Assembly (NCBI GenBank): GCA_009923125.1
Contig: RFUD01000130.1
Span: 1 to 6,879 of the forward strand
Length of the DNA stretch: 6,879 nucleotides
From: Planctomycetia bacterium
GTDB lineage: Bacteria > Planctomycetota > Planctomycetia > Pirellulales > UBA1268
Reading direction: 5' to 3'
Positions 5,501-6,879 of the stretch are shown one piece after another. The position numbers and the translations under genes are program-made. Every line of letters begins with the position of its first letter. Position 1 is the stretch's first letter. A model generated the notes under the pieces. That model made no database searches. It was not told the origin of the DNA and saw only the letters and a program-made list of their open reading frames with translations.

Positions 5501-5576
5501 GGCAGGTCGAGAATACTGGTTTCCCCATCGCAACGGTAAACTGCGTAGCTCTTCCCTTTCGCACGGAGATCACGCG
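5501..5576. promoter_or_regulatory. Divergent promoter region between the M50 protease and the secreted-protein gene
   Basis: These 76 bp must contain the 5' signals of both divergent genes, unless transcription enters from further away. On the minus strand a TATTCT (four of six matches to the -10 consensus) lies only 9 nt before the ATG at 5500, with a weak -35-like TTTACC 19 nt further up. If used, the protease mRNA would be nearly leaderless, which fits the absent Shine-Dalgarno. On the plus strand TAAACT (5537-5542) is a weak -10 candidate without a convincing -35. The individual boxes are tentative. Confidence 0.4.
5565..5568 (+). promoter_or_regulatory. Shine-Dalgarno site of the secreted-protein gene
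   Basis: GGAG lies 8 nt before the ATG at 5577. It supports this start together with the signal peptide that follows directly. Confidence 0.6.
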
Positions 5577-6879
5577 ATGGCTTTCTTCCGTCACGACGGT
5601 TCGCTCCGCGGCCTGCTCGCCGCCGCCTGCCTCGTTCTCGCCGCGGGCGTCGCCCCGGCGGCCGAGCGCCAGGTGCTGCTCGTCGCCGCGATCGACGGCT
5701 ACGCCGATCTCAAGAGCCAGCTGTCGTGGTTCGGCAGGCAGATCGACAATCCCGGCCTCACGCCGATGGTCGAGGCTTTGATCAATCTCTCCACGCAGGG
5801 CCGTGGCCTCGCGGGGCTCGATCTGAATCGGCCGCTGGGAATCGTGGTCACGAGCGATGGGGCCGACATCGCCGCGCACGCATTCGTGCCGGTGAATGAT
5901 CTCGACAAACTGCTCGCGTCCCTGCAGGCCGTGACCGGCCCCGTCACGAAGGAGGGCGACAGGCGCCGTGCGACGCTGCCGAGCGGCATTCGACTTTCGA
6001 TCACGGAGCGCGACGGCTGGGCGGCGGTCGCACCCGCCGGTCTCGAGGCCCCGCCCGTCGATCCGACCCCGCTCCTCGCGGCGGTGGCCAGGGACTACAC
6101 GCTCGGCATCGAGGCGTTTCCAGGGAGGATGTCCGACGGCGTACGACGCCAGTTCGAGGCCATGGTTGAGCAGGGCGCCGCGGATGCGGCCGCCCAGGGC
6201 CAGCCTGTCGATGGCGCTTCCATCGGCGCGTTCCTCGACAGCCTTCGGCAGACCGAGTCGCTCGCGCTCGGCCTGGCGATCGACGACTCGAACGGCACCG
6301 TGTTCCTGGAAAATCGTTCCGTCGCCCTGCCGGGCTCCGTGTCGGCCGCCGCCGTGGCGACGCTGGCCCAGGGCACGCTCACGGTGGGCGTGCCCCCGCT
6401 TGCCGCCGGAAACAAGCCGGCGATCCGCGGCCACGTGGCCCAGGCGATCCCGGAACAGGCCCGCGCCGGGTTCCTCACGACGCTCGACCAGCTGCTGCCC
6501 CGCGAGGCCGGCGATCCGCTCACGCGCACGATTTCCCGGGTCGTGTACGACGTGCTCTCGGCCACGCTCGCCGCCGGCGCTCTCGACGCGGCGCTCGCCG
6601 TCGATACGACCGCCGCCACGAAGGAGAAACCCCTGCCGGCCTTCACGGCGGGCGTGCGGGTGAGGGATGGCAAGGCGCTCGAGCAGCAGGTGAAGAAGGC
6701 TTTCGGCGCGGCCGGCGGGGTGCTCCCCGGCGTCACGGCCCGGTTCGACACCGGCAAGGCCGGCCCGGCCACGCTGCACACGGTGTCGTTCGACGTGGCC
6801 GACGAAGACCTCGCGGAGCGGATCGGGAAGTCGCTCGATTTCACCCTCGCCGTGGCCCCCGACGGATGGACGCTTCGCT
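5577..6879 (+). CDS. Secreted protein of unknown function, N-terminal 434 codons (runs off the window)
   Basis: The frame is open from the ATG at 5577 to the last base with no stop, so the C-terminus is missing. Residues 1-29 form a Sec-type signal peptide: Arg5 and Arg11, a hydrophobic core at about 12-25, and an APAA cleavage region, with the mature protein starting near Glu30. The mature part is Ala/Leu/Val-rich and mostly alternating alpha/beta in character. It has no visible membrane span and no cysteine. It contains GRGLAGLDLNRPLG (75-88) followed by FVPVNDLDKLL (103-113). I associate this pattern with exported planctomycete proteins of unknown function but cannot tie it firmly to a named family. 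No catalytic motif is evident. An export destination outside the cytoplasm is well supported and any further role would be a guess. Codon use is consistent with the neighbouring genes (G/C at third positions). The long minus-strand frame opposite it is a GC-rich shadow. Confidence 0.82.
   Translation, partial: MAFFRHDGSLRGLLAAACLVLAAGVAPAAERQVLLVAAIDGYADLKSQLSWFGRQIDNPGLTPMVEALINLSTQGRGLAGLDLNRPLGIVVTSDGADIAAHAFVPVNDLDKLLASLQAVTGPVTKEGDRRRATLPSGIRLSITERDGWAAVAPAGLEAPPVDPTPLLAAVARDYTLGIEAFPGRMSDGVRRQFEAMVEQGAADAAAQGQPVDGASIGAFLDSLRQTESLALGLAIDDSNGTVFLENRSVALPGSVSAAAVATLAQGTLTVGVPPLAAGNKPAIRGHVAQAIPEQARAGFLTTLDQLLPREAGDPLTRTISRVVYDVLSATLAAGALDAALAVDTTAATKEKPLPAFTAGVRVRDGKALEQQVKKAFGAAGGVLPGVTARFDTGKAGPATLHTVSFDVADEDLAERIGKSLDFTLAVAPDGWTLR

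Noticed and set aside
5501..5533. TTG start for the M50 protease
   Set aside because: It has no properly spaced Shine-Dalgarno and adds 11 non-characteristic residues. The ATG at 5500 is simpler, although it too lacks a Shine-Dalgarno.
4512..6779. 755-codon open frame on the minus strand
   Set aside because: It runs antisense to the secreted-protein gene and then out of frame across the M50 protease. Its product is Arg/Gly/His-rich with no family features, while the other frames there encode a signal peptide and the HEAGH/LDGG motifs. It is a by-product of high GC content.

Overview
The window is very GC-rich bacterial chromosome. The gene set suggests a member of the Planctomycetota, possibly the Pirellulales: a secreted protein ending in a PPC-like beta domain, an EGY-type M50 protease, and a secreted Ala/Leu-rich protein of a style I associate with planctomycetes. 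This assignment is inference from gene style. There is no rRNA or other taxonomic marker in the window.

Layout from left to right. (1) Positions 1-287, + strand: the C-terminal end of a large secreted or surface protein. (2) 307-804, - strand: a DoxX-family four-helix membrane protein, convergent with gene 1. A 10-bp inverted repeat (302-340) covers the doxX stop codon. (3) 805-1289: about 485 bp with no credible gene but many palindromes, including two inverted copies of a ~35-nt repeat. It looks like a REP/BIME cluster or a small MITE-like element. (4) 1290-4515, - strand: a compact three-gene cluster transcribed glyA -> aguB -> aguA. It encodes serine hydroxymethyltransferase, N-carbamoylputrescine amidase and agmatine deiminase. 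The glyA-aguB gap is 35 nt and aguB-aguA overlap by one base (TGATG). A good sigma70-like promoter (TTGACG, 16 nt, CATAAT) and a strong Shine-Dalgarno sequence precede the GTG start of glyA. (5) 4613-5500, - strand: an intramembrane M50 (site-2) metalloprotease with HEAGH and LDGG motifs. (6) 5577 to the window end, + strand: the N-terminal 434 codons of a signal-peptide-bearing protein of unknown function. It is divergent from the protease gene across a 76-bp region and stays open to the last base.

Functional picture. AguA converts agmatine to N-carbamoylputrescine and AguB converts that to putrescine, so the cluster encodes the last two steps of the agmatine route to polyamines. Arginine decarboxylase is not in the window. 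GlyA interconverts serine and glycine and supplies one-carbon units. Its place at the head of the polyamine pair looks like co-transcription, and any metabolic link is unproven. I saw no tRNA, rRNA, CRISPR array or transposase. The clearest unexplained structure is the palindromic gene-free stretch next to the aguA stop codon.
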